A stretch of 25,773 bases of DNA from IMG/VR virus record IMGVR_UViG_3300020421_000124, positions 1-25,773 of that record; one strand, given 5' to 3'. Position 1 is the first letter of the stretch. Every line of letters starts with the position of its first letter. A program made the translations under genes and the position numbers. The notes below the pieces were generated by a model that was given only the letters and a program-made list of their open reading frames with translations, was not told where the DNA came from and did not search any database. The DNA comes from a virus. Below are positions 10,796-18,540 of the stretch, piece by piece.

Positions 10796-10996
10796 ATGCG
10801 GCGTTTCCTTGATTGGTTAGGTTCAGGCTTTGTTTATAGATCCCCGACGAATAAAATTGAAGCTTGGAGAAAGAACGCCATGTACATGACAAGTAGACAG
10901 TTAAGGGTATTAGCAGGGACAACTAGCCATGTATCAAAAGCAGTGTTAATCAGTCGTTATATCAACGAACACATGTCAAAAAATGAGTATGATTAA
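10796..10996 (+). CDS. Small basic protein, possible SAP-like fold
   Basis: 66 residues from the ATG at 10796; a GTG at 10787 is in frame but inside the hairpin. The stretch MTSRQLRVLAGTTSHVSKAVLISRYI is helix-turn-helix-like, resembling a SAP (helix-extension-helix) motif, and similar 'LRxLAGTxxxxSKxxLI' stretches occur, as I recall, in small cyanophage proteins. Nucleic-acid binding is possible. It is the last gene of the rightward early/middle region, before a strong terminator. Confidence 0.5.
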   Translation: MRRFLDWLGSGFVYRSPTNKIEAWRKNAMYMTSRQLRVLAGTTSHVSKAVLISRYINEHMSKNEYD

Positions 10997-11053
10997 AAGG
11001 TAGTTTACTAATGCAATTTATTTACTAAACATCAAACATTAGATAGCTATTAA

Positions 11054-11087
11054 GCCCTTGATTCTTAGAGGACATCAGGGGTTTTTT
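11054..11087 (+). terminator. Strong rho-independent terminator
   Basis: GCCCTTGAT (11054-11062) pairs with ATCAGGGGT (11074-11082) over nine base pairs (two G-T). It is followed directly by TTTTTT. It closes the rightward early/middle transcription unit. On the minus strand there is no T-tract, so it acts in one direction. Confidence 0.75.
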
Positions 11088-11092
11088 AGTGT

Positions 11093-11272
11093 CTAGTTAT
11101 TGCGCCAGTTACGATTAGGCTTTAACTCAAGTCTCGCAATGTCCTTCTCTACTGCATTTAATCGATGATAGATTTCGCGAAAATTACCCATAGTCCTATT
11201 AGAACGATTTGATAAAACCATCAATAGAGCTGAGATAGAAGCACCAATTAAGGCAGCGTAGATTTCATTCAT
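11093..11272 (-). CDS. 59-residue membrane protein with coiled-coil tail
   Basis: ATG at 11272 overlaps the TGA of the upstream gene (ATGA). Residues 4-20 (IYAALIGASISALLMVL) form one membrane segment. Residues 28-50 (MGNFREIYHRLNAVEKDIARLE) form a coiled coil. The size and layout fit phage XhlA-like or holin-accessory proteins and small virion membrane proteins of cyanophages. Function unproven. Confidence 0.55.
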   Translation of the reverse strand: MNEIYAALIGASISALLMVLSNRSNRTMGNFREIYHRLNAVEKDIARLELKPNRNWRNN

Positions 11273-11469
11273 TTGTTAAACCTCTTATCCCACTTTTCAT
11301 AGATTGCTTTTTCTTTTTTAAACCTTTCGTAGGTTTCTACTTCTTGATTAAGACCTGTGAACGTATTGGCGTGAGGGTGTAAAGGATCTGAGCGATTATC
11401 TAAATCATATAAAAAATTCATCCTCTCATTTCTTGCGGCGTTCTCTGCCACGGTTAAGTCATGCCACAT
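11269..11469 (-). CDS. Small cyanophage-type protein, unknown function
   Basis: 66 residues from the ATG at 11469; a longer frame to 11538 lacks a good start and overlaps the divergent gene. The stretch LYDLDNRSDPLHPHANTFTGL resembles a short motif (RxDPxHPxxGxYTGL) that I recall in small marine cyanophage proteins. Polar and helical, with a Lys-rich C-terminus. Coupled to the membrane-protein gene downstream by an ATGA overlap. Confidence 0.5.
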   Translation of the reverse strand: MWHDLTVAENAARNERMNFLYDLDNRSDPLHPHANTFTGLNQEVETYERFKKEKAIYEKWDKRFNK

Positions 11470-11526
11470 GCTAAGCCTAGACAATAATCTATAGTTTATT
11501 ACGATAGAACAGTAAAGCAAAAGCCT

Positions 11527-12009
11527 ATGACTGAACAAGTATTAAAAAAACCAGAGGACAAGAAAGAAGAAAAGAAAAATTTAATTCAAAAGATTCAAGA
11601 TAAAATACCTGATCGCGACGAACAGTTTGAATATGTCAGTATTGCCGTGAGGCTTTTAGTAGTTTTTTGGTCGGGCGCGCTCGTAACTTTAAATTATTTG
11701 CCAAAGATCCCAGGTCTTACAAGTGGAGAAAAGCAGGATATAACTTTTCCTGCGAGTTTGCTGGCGAGTTCGCTCGCAAGTTTTGGACTTGAGAAGAGTG
11801 CAAAGAAAAAAGGCGATGGTACTTATTCCGTTAACTCAGAAGATAAGCCTATGAACAGAAAAGACATAGAAACATATCTAAAATCACAAGACCTAATTAG
11901 GGTTGATAATAGATTCACATTAGTTCCGCAAGGAACAGAAGTTAAACCAATAAAGATAGATCCTATTACTAACAAAGAAATTGGCCCTGACGGAAAGCTA
12001 AAACTATGA
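11527..12009 (+). CDS. Two-segment membrane protein, holin candidate
   Basis: 160 residues. A charged N-terminus (KKPEDKKEEKKNLIQKIQDKIP) is followed by two hydrophobic segments, about 38-58 (YVSIAVRLLVVFWSGALVTLNYL) and 72-90 (ITFPASLLASSLASFG), and a polar C-terminal domain of 70 residues. Two membrane segments with charged ends fit a holin, but the C-terminal domain is longer than usual. No endolysin gene is visible near it. It is divergent from the 11093-11469 pair and overlaps the next gene by 4 bp (ATGA). Confidence 0.5.
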   Translation: MTEQVLKKPEDKKEEKKNLIQKIQDKIPDRDEQFEYVSIAVRLLVVFWSGALVTLNYLPKIPGLTSGEKQDITFPASLLASSLASFGLEKSAKKKGDGTYSVNSEDKPMNRKDIETYLKSQDLIRVDNRFTLVPQGTEVKPIKIDPITNKEIGPDGKLKL

Positions 12010-12518
12010 AACGACTACTAATCCCCTTTGCTTTCTTTCTTACTGCTAGTCCCTGTTATGCAAACTATAAGCACGAATTAAAAACAGTAGTTAGTGCTGA
12101 TGTTGCTGGTAGCTATTCTCATGCAAAACGAATTGGCTCAACTTATTCTTTTAGCTCGGAGGGGGTAACAGCTTCAACAATTACTGGGTTAGTTGCACCT
12201 GCTGTAAGCAATGGAACTCCTACAGGAGTCAGTGCAACCCTAGGGACAAATTCGTTCTCACAAACGGCGGCAGGGGCTAGCACTTCTCTAACACAATCAT
12301 TCCTGATGGGGGACACCGTTCCCACTCAAACTGGGGTTGCCTTAACTCATGGTGCGGCAACAACTCAATTAACTCTCGGAGATACTGTTTCCTATAGCGG
12401 AGGCAGTTCGAACGGAACAGCAGCAACTCTTAGCCAGGCAGGTGCTATCGGATTAACTCCAGGTGGCGCAGGGTCAACAGTTAGCGGAAGTATTTCAAGT
12501 ACCATAGAAATCCATTAA
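12006..12518 (+). CDS. Secreted Ser/Thr/Gly-rich protein of cyanophage type
   Basis: 170 residues with a clear signal peptide (MKRLLIPFAFFLTASPCYA, cleavage after A-x-A-like CYA). The mature part is rich in Ser, Thr, Gly and Ala with repeated short beta elements (VSADVAGSYSHAKRIGSTYSFSSEGVTAS...). I recall similar proteins ('tatRvGssYsvsg' pattern) in T4-like cyanophages, always beside the two genes that follow here. Possibly a virion surface or periplasmic protein. Overlaps the holin-like gene by 4 bp. Confidence 0.6.
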   Translation: MKRLLIPFAFFLTASPCYANYKHELKTVVSADVAGSYSHAKRIGSTYSFSSEGVTASTITGLVAPAVSNGTPTGVSATLGTNSFSQTAAGASTSLTQSFLMGDTVPTQTGVALTHGAATTQLTLGDTVSYSGGSSNGTAATLSQAGAIGLTPGGAGSTVSGSISSTIEIH

Positions 12519-12523
12519 TATGT

Positions 12524-12961
12524 ATGAAATATATTCTTTATTTTCTTCTTTTAAATGTAATCAATACAGCTAAAAGCCTAGCTGTGCCAGTTGTCCCAAA
12601 TTTTGGATCTGGACAAAATACCAGTGTCACCGAGGTAAAAAGTCGCACCGTGGAACGGATAGAAAGTTTTCATTTTAATACGGGATATACGTTTAATCAG
12701 TCTGGCAGCAACATTAAAGTTATTGGTAGTACATTAACGCCCCAAACTGTTAATACTCAAACTCAAACAGTAAACGGAATATCTTCAACTTGGAAATCAA
12801 TTGATCTAAATACTAAACCTCAGTATGAACAAGTTGTTGCTGGAGCTGGTACACAATACAACGAAAGCCTAATGGGGCCCGGACTTGCTGAGCACGTAAT
12901 CATAGATCGTACTGTTGATACCGAAAGCATCACTAATTCGACAAGCATATTTACACAGTGA
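12524..12961 (+). CDS. Secreted beta-rich protein of cyanophage type
   Basis: 145 residues with a signal peptide (MKYILYFLLLNVINTAKSLA). Later parts read TSVTEVKSRTVERIESFHFNTGYTF and GPGLAEHVIIDRTVDTESITNSTSIFTQ. That Thr/Glu-rich pattern ending in S-I-F-x-Q is one I associate with a conserved cyanophage family of unknown function. It is coupled to the next gene by a GTGA overlap. Role unproven; virion-associated or envelope-directed. Confidence 0.6.
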   Translation: MKYILYFLLLNVINTAKSLAVPVVPNFGSGQNTSVTEVKSRTVERIESFHFNTGYTFNQSGSNIKVIGSTLTPQTVNTQTQTVNGISSTWKSIDLNTKPQYEQVVAGAGTQYNESLMGPGLAEHVIIDRTVDTESITNSTSIFTQ

Positions 12962-13674
12962 AAAGGATATTACCTGTTTTAATTATTAGCTTGTCTGGAC
13001 AATTGCCAGCATTAAGCGAAGGCGTATCAATGCAAAATAATCCAATATCTAATTCCAGCGGCGGAGTTAACGTCACAGCAGTTCAGAACGTTCCAAGTAG
13101 GCAATTTACAAATGTTTATAGTTTACAACAACTGCAATGTCAGTCAGACACGTTTGTTATACAGCCTTTTATTACATCAAATATGAGTTTTCAAAGACCT
13201 CAGAGGGATGTGAGACTTGATCCAATATACGACGATAGAGATTTAACAGGTTTAATAACTACAGACGATAATGGTAATGATATAGATGGGCCTGACGGGT
13301 TGCCAGATAATCCGGGTAAAGTTGTTGGTTATAAATCAGTTCAATTAAATCCACAGGATTCGTTTGCAGTGTCGCCGGGAATAAGCCTGAGCTTCAATAT
13401 AAATATGGATAGAAAGGCAGTTCGTAAGTGTAGACAAGGGGCAGCGAAAATTGTTGAATTATTAGATTTACAGGTGGCAGATAAGCGTTTGAGTCTGGAG
13501 GTCGGGAGGCTTAGTAAATGCGGGGAATTATTAACAAAGGGAATAAAATTTAAGGAATCAAGTTCATTCGCCAAATTATGTGACGATGTGGAAGTAGTTA
13601 AATTTATCCCTAAAAATACCCTCCCTGACCATCAACACTCTATTTCTTCAGAAGTGAACGCCAAAGAAGATTAA
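12958..13674 (+). CDS. Secreted protein of cyanophage type (NPISNSSG...DGLPDNPG family)
   Basis: 238 residues, GTG start overlapping the previous stop, signal peptide (RILPVLIISLSGQLPALSEG). Features: NPISNSSGGVNVTAVQNV, a lone cysteine pair region LQCQSDTFVIQPF, DGLPDNPGKVVGYKS, then a helical C-terminal region with CRQGAAKIVELLDLQVADKRLSLEVGRLSKCGEL. This order of segments matches, from memory, a family frequent in marine cyanomyoviruses. Its last 35 bp overlap the convergent gene at 13640. Function unknown; candidate virion protein. Confidence 0.65.
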   Translation: MKRILPVLIISLSGQLPALSEGVSMQNNPISNSSGGVNVTAVQNVPSRQFTNVYSLQQLQCQSDTFVIQPFITSNMSFQRPQRDVRLDPIYDDRDLTGLITTDDNGNDIDGPDGLPDNPGKVVGYKSVQLNPQDSFAVSPGISLSFNINMDRKAVRKCRQGAAKIVELLDLQVADKRLSLEVGRLSKCGELLTKGIKFKESSSFAKLCDDVEVVKFIPKNTLPDHQHSISSEVNAKED

Positions 13675-14431
13675 CTCTATTCTTTTCTCTTTGTGCCCTT
13701 ATTTTTTCTCCCCTTGAAAGTGGTTTATCTTTTTTACCTAATTTCTTTTTAACGAATTTAATAATTTTTTTCTGTAGAGGTTTAGTTCTTTTTTTTATTA
13801 GCTCAGTTAAAGGGGCAGCCATTAATGCGGATGTTGCGCCAAATAAAGCTGTAACCATTACCCCAGAAACTAAAGCAGGGGGCGGCGTGAAATGATCAAC
13901 TGTTTCAATAATTTTTATGGGTTCATATACAGCAACACATTCGCCTGAAATAGCGTCGATCTTATAAGCCGTAATTCTACCTCGACCATATTTACCAATG
14001 CTATTAATGGGCGCGGCTCCATTCGGGGGACATTGTGGAGGGGGCGGGTTATAGCCTGTATAACTTGTTGTTTGTTTATTAGTCGTACTTTGTTGTTTGC
14101 TTTCTTCCGGCTCCCGTGGCGTTACTGATAAAGGTTTTGTTTTTACTACTTCTAATTTTTTGTAATAGTCCAGAGGGTAGAAAACAGGTTGCGAATAATC
14201 GCACAAAATCATTACGCCGTCGGGGTCATTATCAAAGTGTCCTGAACCTCCTGTTTCGTCGTCTCTTGTCTCAACACACCCCGGCATATCTATAACAAGG
14301 GGATCTAAAACAAAAGGTAATTGAGTACTAACTGACGGGGGTAAGACTAACGGCGGCTCTAAAACTATTGGATCAGCAATTCTAGGCTCGGCAATTCTAG
14401 GCTCAACAATACGCGGCTCTTTAATATCCAC
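13640..14431 (-). CDS. Proline-rich membrane protein of cyanophage type
   Basis: 263 residues, GTG start at 14431. N-terminal tandem pentapeptides (EPRIV, EPRIA, EPRIA) are followed by a proline-rich part, PPPPQCPPNGAAPINSIGK, then AYKIDAISGECVAVYEPIKI, one hydrophobic segment (about 195-215, LVSGVMVTALFGATSALMAAPL) and a very basic tail. The order 'PPPxCPP..xGK..G.I.AY.ID..SGECV...P' plus a TM and a Lys/Arg-rich C-terminus is, as I recall, a conserved marine cyanophage protein. End-to-end overlap of 35 bp with the convergent gene and no terminator between. Last gene of the leftward tail operon. Confidence 0.65.
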   Translation of the reverse strand: MDIKEPRIVEPRIAEPRIADPIVLEPPLVLPPSVSTQLPFVLDPLVIDMPGCVETRDDETGGSGHFDNDPDGVMILCDYSQPVFYPLDYYKKLEVVKTKPLSVTPREPEESKQQSTTNKQTTSYTGYNPPPPQCPPNGAAPINSIGKYGRGRITAYKIDAISGECVAVYEPIKIIETVDHFTPPPALVSGVMVTALFGATSALMAAPLTELIKKRTKPLQKKIIKFVKKKLGKKDKPLSRGEKIRAQREKNRVNLLWRSLLKK

Positions 14432-14434
14432 TAA

Positions 14435-14959
14435 TTAACAGTCAGATAAATCTACCCCTAAGCTAGAACCCACGTTTTCCCCTAGTCGTTGAGCGCGGTT
14501 CCTTATAAATGGCTCAAGTAAAAAACCAATAATCGGTATATTAGAAAGCCTTGAAGCTCCCGCCGCACCTGCTACCCCAGACGCAACAAGGCCGCCATTA
14601 TTACGACCTATAATTTCAGCTTCTAAGCACTTCATATCAATCTCTTGTCTTTTTTCTGTTGGGATATGTGGGATATATTCTTTATGGATATATGAGGTGT
14701 CTTGCTTCCCGTTCCATTTGCTTTTAGTTTGATCGCTAGAGAACATGACAGTCTTAGGTGAGTTCATATTTAAAGTCATCATCACGTCTAATTTCTCGCC
14801 GTCCTTTGTATATCTCAATTGGCTTGCACTATCTCTAGATGTGGCTAGGCGGCTCAAATCGGGTATTCCATTATTAGCTTTTGATAGAAACGACATTGAG
14901 AGGAACGATTGACCTATCAAGCCAAGGCCAAGCAAACCGGGTAAGAAGTTCTCTTTCAT
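14435..14959 (-). CDS. Membrane-associated protein of the cyanophage-type cassette
   Basis: 174 residues. Hydrophobic N-terminus (LPGLLGLGLIGQSFLSMSFL), a polar middle, then a Gly/Ala-rich hydrophobic stretch near residues 120-140 (GGLVASGVAGAAGASRLSNIPIIGFLLEPF). Two cysteines, one at the very C-terminus. It is not recognised as a named family. Its first base overlaps the stop of the next small membrane gene upstream (TAATG type). Confidence 0.55.
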   Translation of the reverse strand: MKENFLPGLLGLGLIGQSFLSMSFLSKANNGIPDLSRLATSRDSASQLRYTKDGEKLDVMMTLNMNSPKTVMFSSDQTKSKWNGKQDTSYIHKEYIPHIPTEKRQEIDMKCLEAEIIGRNNGGLVASGVAGAAGASRLSNIPIIGFLLEPFIRNRAQRLGENVGSSLGVDLSDC

Positions 14960-15174
14960 TACTTAAAAGGCAATGCTCTACCCGTTGCACTTGGCAGTTT
15001 CACCTGTTGTTTAATTTGATATTGGATAATATCTACCATTTGATCTTGAATCGTTAGCATCATCCCGTTTACAAAATCCGCCCGTCGCATATATACATAT
15101 CCACCACCTAACAAAATGGTTGAGCTAATCAAAAAAGAAGCTACAGAAATACCATCTAAAATTTTCCTTACCAT
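14959..15174 (-). CDS. 71-residue single-span membrane protein of cyanophage type
   Basis: A short basic start, then ISVASFLISSTILLGGGYVYM as a membrane helix, then a helix DFVNGMMLTIQDQMVDIIQYQIKQQVK and LPSATGRALPF at the end. The layout 'TM with GGxYVY, then amphipathic helix, then a Pro-rich C-terminus' corresponds to small proteins I recall in cyanophages beside the proline-rich membrane protein. Probably an inner-membrane or virion accessory protein. Confidence 0.6.
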   Translation of the reverse strand: MVRKILDGISVASFLISSTILLGGGYVYMRRADFVNGMMLTIQDQMVDIIQYQIKQQVKLPSATGRALPFK

Positions 15175-15228
15175 TAAAAAGCAAGCCTTGCAGTTATACC
15201 TTAATAGTGCTACTTAGTATTAGCAAGC

Positions 15229-15684
15229 CTAAGACGGTTTTGTAGGCCAAGTAATATCACCACTAGGAAAATTAGAATCGCTTGTTATATCTCTCAAGGC
15301 TTGTCTATATGTTGCCCATTCTGCAAGCTTGCTTGTTGATAACTTTGTATCTGAAGTATGTGTCCAATCACTCTCTAAAAGAAGCTTATCTCTATCTGAT
15401 CTGACTGTCTTTGCGTTTTCTGTATCAACAGTTGATGTATCCCTTGTTGTTATTTTATATTTTTCAACCCATTTCCCTCCAGATTCTTCAACGCCGTCAC
15501 GTTCAAATATCTGATAAGGAGGTGTAATCGTGGGAGGTGTTGTTGTTTGTACAATATCCCAACCTACAGAATCGCAGTTGTCTTCTGTTGGTATCGCAGG
15601 GAAAGAAGTGTTTTTATTGGCAGCTTTAAAAAGATCAGTTGAAGTGACAACCGTTCCGTCAGCTCTTTTTCTGTATTCAGTCAT
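15229..15684 (-). CDS. Tail fibre assembly / chaperone-like protein
   Basis: 151 residues. The C-terminal 60 residues match the common phage tail-assembly module: RDKLLLESDWTHTSDTKL, WATYRQALRDI, then FPSGDITWPTKPS (the 'R-x-x-L-L-x-x-SDW...YRQALRD...WPxKP' signature). The N-terminal part is specific to this element. It follows the adhesin gene, as fibre chaperones usually do, and probably assists fibre folding or attachment. Confidence 0.75.
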   Translation of the reverse strand: MTEYRKRADGTVVTSTDLFKAANKNTSFPAIPTEDNCDSVGWDIVQTTTPPTITPPYQIFERDGVEESGGKWVEKYKITTRDTSTVDTENAKTVRSDRDKLLLESDWTHTSDTKLSTSKLAEWATYRQALRDITSDSNFPSGDITWPTKPS

Positions 15685-15709
15685 TAGCCTTTTTTATAAA
15701 TTGTAGACG

Positions 15710-16813
15710 TTACCCAGGATAGGCAACATTTGTAGAAGGAAAGTTTCTTGTAGTTCCGTCTTTAGACCAAACAATACGAACCCATCCGTCGTATTGTGGA
15801 GTATGACCATTCATCATCGACCAGCCCTCAGAACCCCCGCCCCCACCTTCGCCTAAACCATCAGGGGGGTTAGTTGATGCTCCTGTTCCTGTTTGTGATC
15901 CGTCGTGACCATCACTATCTGTATTGTCGCCAGTGTTGTAGTCACCTCTAGCACCAGAAGTACCACTACCCCACATAAATGTATTACCGCCTCTTGCTTG
16001 GTCTGCGTAGTTCCCAGTTTGTGTACCTGCGGCACCCCCACCAGCACCGCCGCCAGATCCAGCATTTCCATTACAAGTAGTACAGGCTCCACCATCTCCA
16101 CCCCCACCTGTATATCCTGCTGCCCCACCTGAACCACGTGGTTTATTTAACCACCAGTTTTGTTCATTACTCATACCTCCACCATCACCACCAGCTTCAT
16201 GCCTCCAGTCAGTACCCTCATTACTTAAAGTCGCATATTTATATGTTGCATCAGTAACCCAAGCTCCCGCATTATTGCCTCCTGTGTATTCTGTCCAATC
16301 ACCTCCAGCCGCATAAGCTATCCACTTATGACCACTGACCCAAGCTCTAACATATGAGGCTCTTGAATAATCAGCTACTGCTGCATCTGTATAGGTTGTC
16401 TTAATTCCACTGGTGGTGTCACTGATATATTTAGCTACATCACCTGATGTTCCATCATAAGATAAAGTGGCCCCATTTCGACTGTATCCACAACCAGCAT
16501 GGACATATAAGGTTTGACCTGGAGTAACACTTACATTATTTACCCACATCATTTCACCGCCTCCAACTGCAACTGGTTTAGCTGCTCCAGAACCATATTG
16601 CTGACCACCACCACCGCAGCCCATGACAGCAATAGAAACACTTGTCACTCCTGCGGGAACTTCCCAAGCCGTCTCAGTAGGTGAGCTGTTATACAGATCT
16701 AATGTACCTATACCTGCGGCTGTACTATTTGATTCAGCATTCATAAACCAACAAGCATCTGTAAAATCATCGCCGCTGGGCATCCAAAGTCTTTGAGTTA
16801 TGGGATCAGTCAT
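15710..16813 (-). CDS. Glycine-rich tail-tip adhesin
   Basis: 367 residues. After a PAGVTSVSIAVMGCGGGG start-of-domain segment (about 50-75), the C-terminal half contains many short Gly runs separated by variable loops (GGDGGGMS, RGSGGAAGYTGGGGDGG, GSGGGAGGGAAG, GEGGGGGSEG) and ends with YDGWVRIVW. This matches glycine-rich receptor-binding domains, comparable in principle to T-even-type gp38 adhesins with polyglycine sandwiches. It probably binds the cyanobacterial surface. The loops between the glycine runs are the likely host-range determinants. It sits between the fibre and the fibre chaperone. Confidence 0.75.
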   Translation of the reverse strand: MTDPITQRLWMPSGDDFTDACWFMNAESNSTAAGIGTLDLYNSSPTETAWEVPAGVTSVSIAVMGCGGGGQQYGSGAAKPVAVGGGEMMWVNNVSVTPGQTLYVHAGCGYSRNGATLSYDGTSGDVAKYISDTTSGIKTTYTDAAVADYSRASYVRAWVSGHKWIAYAAGGDWTEYTGGNNAGAWVTDATYKYATLSNEGTDWRHEAGGDGGGMSNEQNWWLNKPRGSGGAAGYTGGGGDGGACTTCNGNAGSGGGAGGGAAGTQTGNYADQARGGNTFMWGSGTSGARGDYNTGDNTDSDGHDGSQTGTGASTNPPDGLGEGGGGGSEGWSMMNGHTPQYDGWVRIVWSKDGTTRNFPSTNVAYPG

Positions 16814-16815
16814 GA

Positions 16816-17349
16816 TTAAGCGGTAAAGGCTTTGCTTGATATTGCTCTAAATTTTTCTCCACCGTCATCTGTAACAACATTTACTAAGATTGGTTTGCTT
16901 GCTTCTAATGTTGGTGCGGTTCCTGACCAATACCAATTTTTAGTTGCGCCTCCAACAGTAGGAGTCCAAGTCACAGTATGAGGTGTTGAGCTTGGTGTTA
17001 GTTCAATAGTGAATGTATAAGCTTTTCCACTTGCAGGCAGGTTAGTAAAAGTAAAACCCGTAATATTTCCAGTCATCGCACCTAAAGTAAAGTAATTACC
17101 TAAAGATGCGTCAACCGTTACGGCCCCTGTCGTTGCTAATCCTGTTGGGATTGTTTGGTTATATTGCCCATTAATATCAAATTCGCCTACTTGCGTAAAT
17201 GCTCCTGTTTGATTAAGGGCTGCTGTACTTGTGATCGTACCCGAAAACGAAGGAGAGGCCTTTGTAGCGACATTATTTAAAGCGAGAGTTTGATCACCAC
17301 TATCATCGTAGATAACAGAATCACATTTTACAGAACCATATGGAGACAT
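16816..17349 (-). CDS. Tail fibre protein, beta-structured
   Basis: 177 residues, Thr/Gly/Ser-rich. N-terminal part ASPSFSGTITSTAALNQTGAFTQVG is like fibre-shaft repeats. From about residue 75 (GAVTVDASLGNYFTLGAMTGNITGFTFTNLPASGKAYTFTIELT...WYWSGTAPTLEASKPILVNV) it matches a domain common at the ends of phage fibres and cyanobacterial surface proteins. Two bases separate it from the adhesin. No enzymatic motif. Confidence 0.7.
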   Translation of the reverse strand: MSPYGSVKCDSVIYDDSGDQTLALNNVATKASPSFSGTITSTAALNQTGAFTQVGEFDINGQYNQTIPTGLATTGAVTVDASLGNYFTLGAMTGNITGFTFTNLPASGKAYTFTIELTPSSTPHTVTWTPTVGGATKNWYWSGTAPTLEASKPILVNVVTDDGGEKFRAISSKAFTA

Positions 17350-17361
17350 AGTAAAAAAGAA

Positions 17362-18540
17362 TTAGAAGACCAACCATGTTGCCCCAGAAGGGACAGTAAT
17401 AATTACTCCTGAGTTTAGCGAAGGACTGAGAGACATTGCATTTTTATTCGCACTTATTGAATAGGAAGTTGTCAGAACTTTATCCATCTCAACAAAATGC
17501 TGATTAGATCCACCTCCTGTCGTGCCGCCTCCTGTACTTGTATTGGCTGCTATATACGCCTTAATAGATTGTTGCGAAGCTGGCTTAGTAGCCGAATCAC
17601 TGGCGAAATCATCTTCATCTAATAAATCAACTTCAAAATCAATCGTTCCATCAGCGTCTTGATAAGTAACAGTAATTCCCGTTTCAGTATTACCCGTCAA
17701 CATTCCACCAACAAAATCCTCAACCTGTTCTTGTGTTAGTTGCGGATCAGTATTCGTGAAAGTTATTTTGTCGCTTGATCTTGCAATAGATAAACCCGTC
17801 CCAGCTTCCAAAACAATGTCATCAGTACCCGAACCGCTATCAGTTAATCTAATTTTTTCCTCGTCTGTGTTATCACCGTCTACACAAGAAATTGAATAAG
17901 TTGTGTTTGCTGCGTTTGCGTCAACATAAGCTTTTATTGATTGTTGACTAGCTGCTTTTGTCGCGCTATCTGTTGCGAAATTATCCTCATCTAATAGATC
18001 AGAAGTAGTAAGAGCACTATTTAATTTCGTATGGTCAGCATCGGTGAAAGTATTTGAATCTGTCGCGGATTCCACGGCGGCGGCTATATGTGCATCTGTG
18101 ACAACACCTGTATTACCTGCAACGCTGGTTACTGCATCTGTAGGCGTAGCAAGCAGGGTAAAATCTGCCATACTGCCAGCCGTCCCACTATTACGGACGT
18201 AAGATTTATTTTCATCTGACCTAACAACAACATCACCCTCTTGCGTTGTTAATGCTAAATGAGCCGTTTGGTTGGCAGCCGTGAAAACCTGAGTTAAAGC
18301 GATAGCTGACGCGCTTATTACATTTGACGCGCTAATTGCAACGCCTGTCCCTGCTGTATATCCTCCAGATCCGGGGGCATACGCCAGCGAAGCCCACGCC
18401 GTTGATCCATCCCCGATCTTATATTTTTTAGTATCACTCTCCCAACCTATTTCGCCATTCAATAATTTAGGATTTTGTGTTGTCCATGCCGAGGCAACAT
18501 CAATTCGCTGCTGAATCTGGACTTTAACTGTTGTGCTCAT
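17362..18540 (-). CDS. Tail fibre with hyaluronidase-type N-terminal repeat
   Basis: 392 residues. The N-terminal 60 residues (VKVQIQQRIDVASAWTTQNP, LLNGEIGWESDTKKYKIGDGSTAWASLAY) form the short 'xGExGxxxDTxxxKxGDGxTxWxxLxY' module found at the start of many phage fibres. The rest is a beta-rich shaft with one sequence present twice (LLDEDNFATDSATKAASQQ at about 185 and LLDEDDFASDSATKPASQQ at about 300, each leading to SIKAY). A Gly-rich hinge (TGGGTTGGGS) precedes the last 45 residues. It overlaps the upstream gene by 4 bp (ATGA). Confidence 0.8.
   Translation of the reverse strand: MSTTVKVQIQQRIDVASAWTTQNPKLLNGEIGWESDTKKYKIGDGSTAWASLAYAPGSGGYTAGTGVAISASNVISASAIALTQVFTAANQTAHLALTTQEGDVVVRSDENKSYVRNSGTAGSMADFTLLATPTDAVTSVAGNTGVVTDAHIAAAVESATDSNTFTDADHTKLNSALTTSDLLDEDNFATDSATKAASQQSIKAYVDANAANTTYSISCVDGDNTDEEKIRLTDSGSGTDDIVLEAGTGLSIARSSDKITFTNTDPQLTQEQVEDFVGGMLTGNTETGITVTYQDADGTIDFEVDLLDEDDFASDSATKPASQQSIKAYIAANTSTGGGTTGGGSNQHFVEMDKVLTTSYSISANKNAMSLSPSLNSGVIITVPSGATWLVF

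Noticed and set aside
11476-11482. CTAGACA copy near the 11469 start
   Set aside because: A single copy without 10-bp-phased partners; expected by chance in 25 kb.
11527-12009. Lysis cassette with endolysin
   Set aside because: A holin-like protein is possible but no muramidase, amidase or peptidase motif is visible in any product, so a lysis cassette is not claimed.
15853-16137. ORFs on both strands inside the adhesin gene
   Set aside because: Gly-codon-rich DNA keeps other frames open; the products are low complexity and have no start context.
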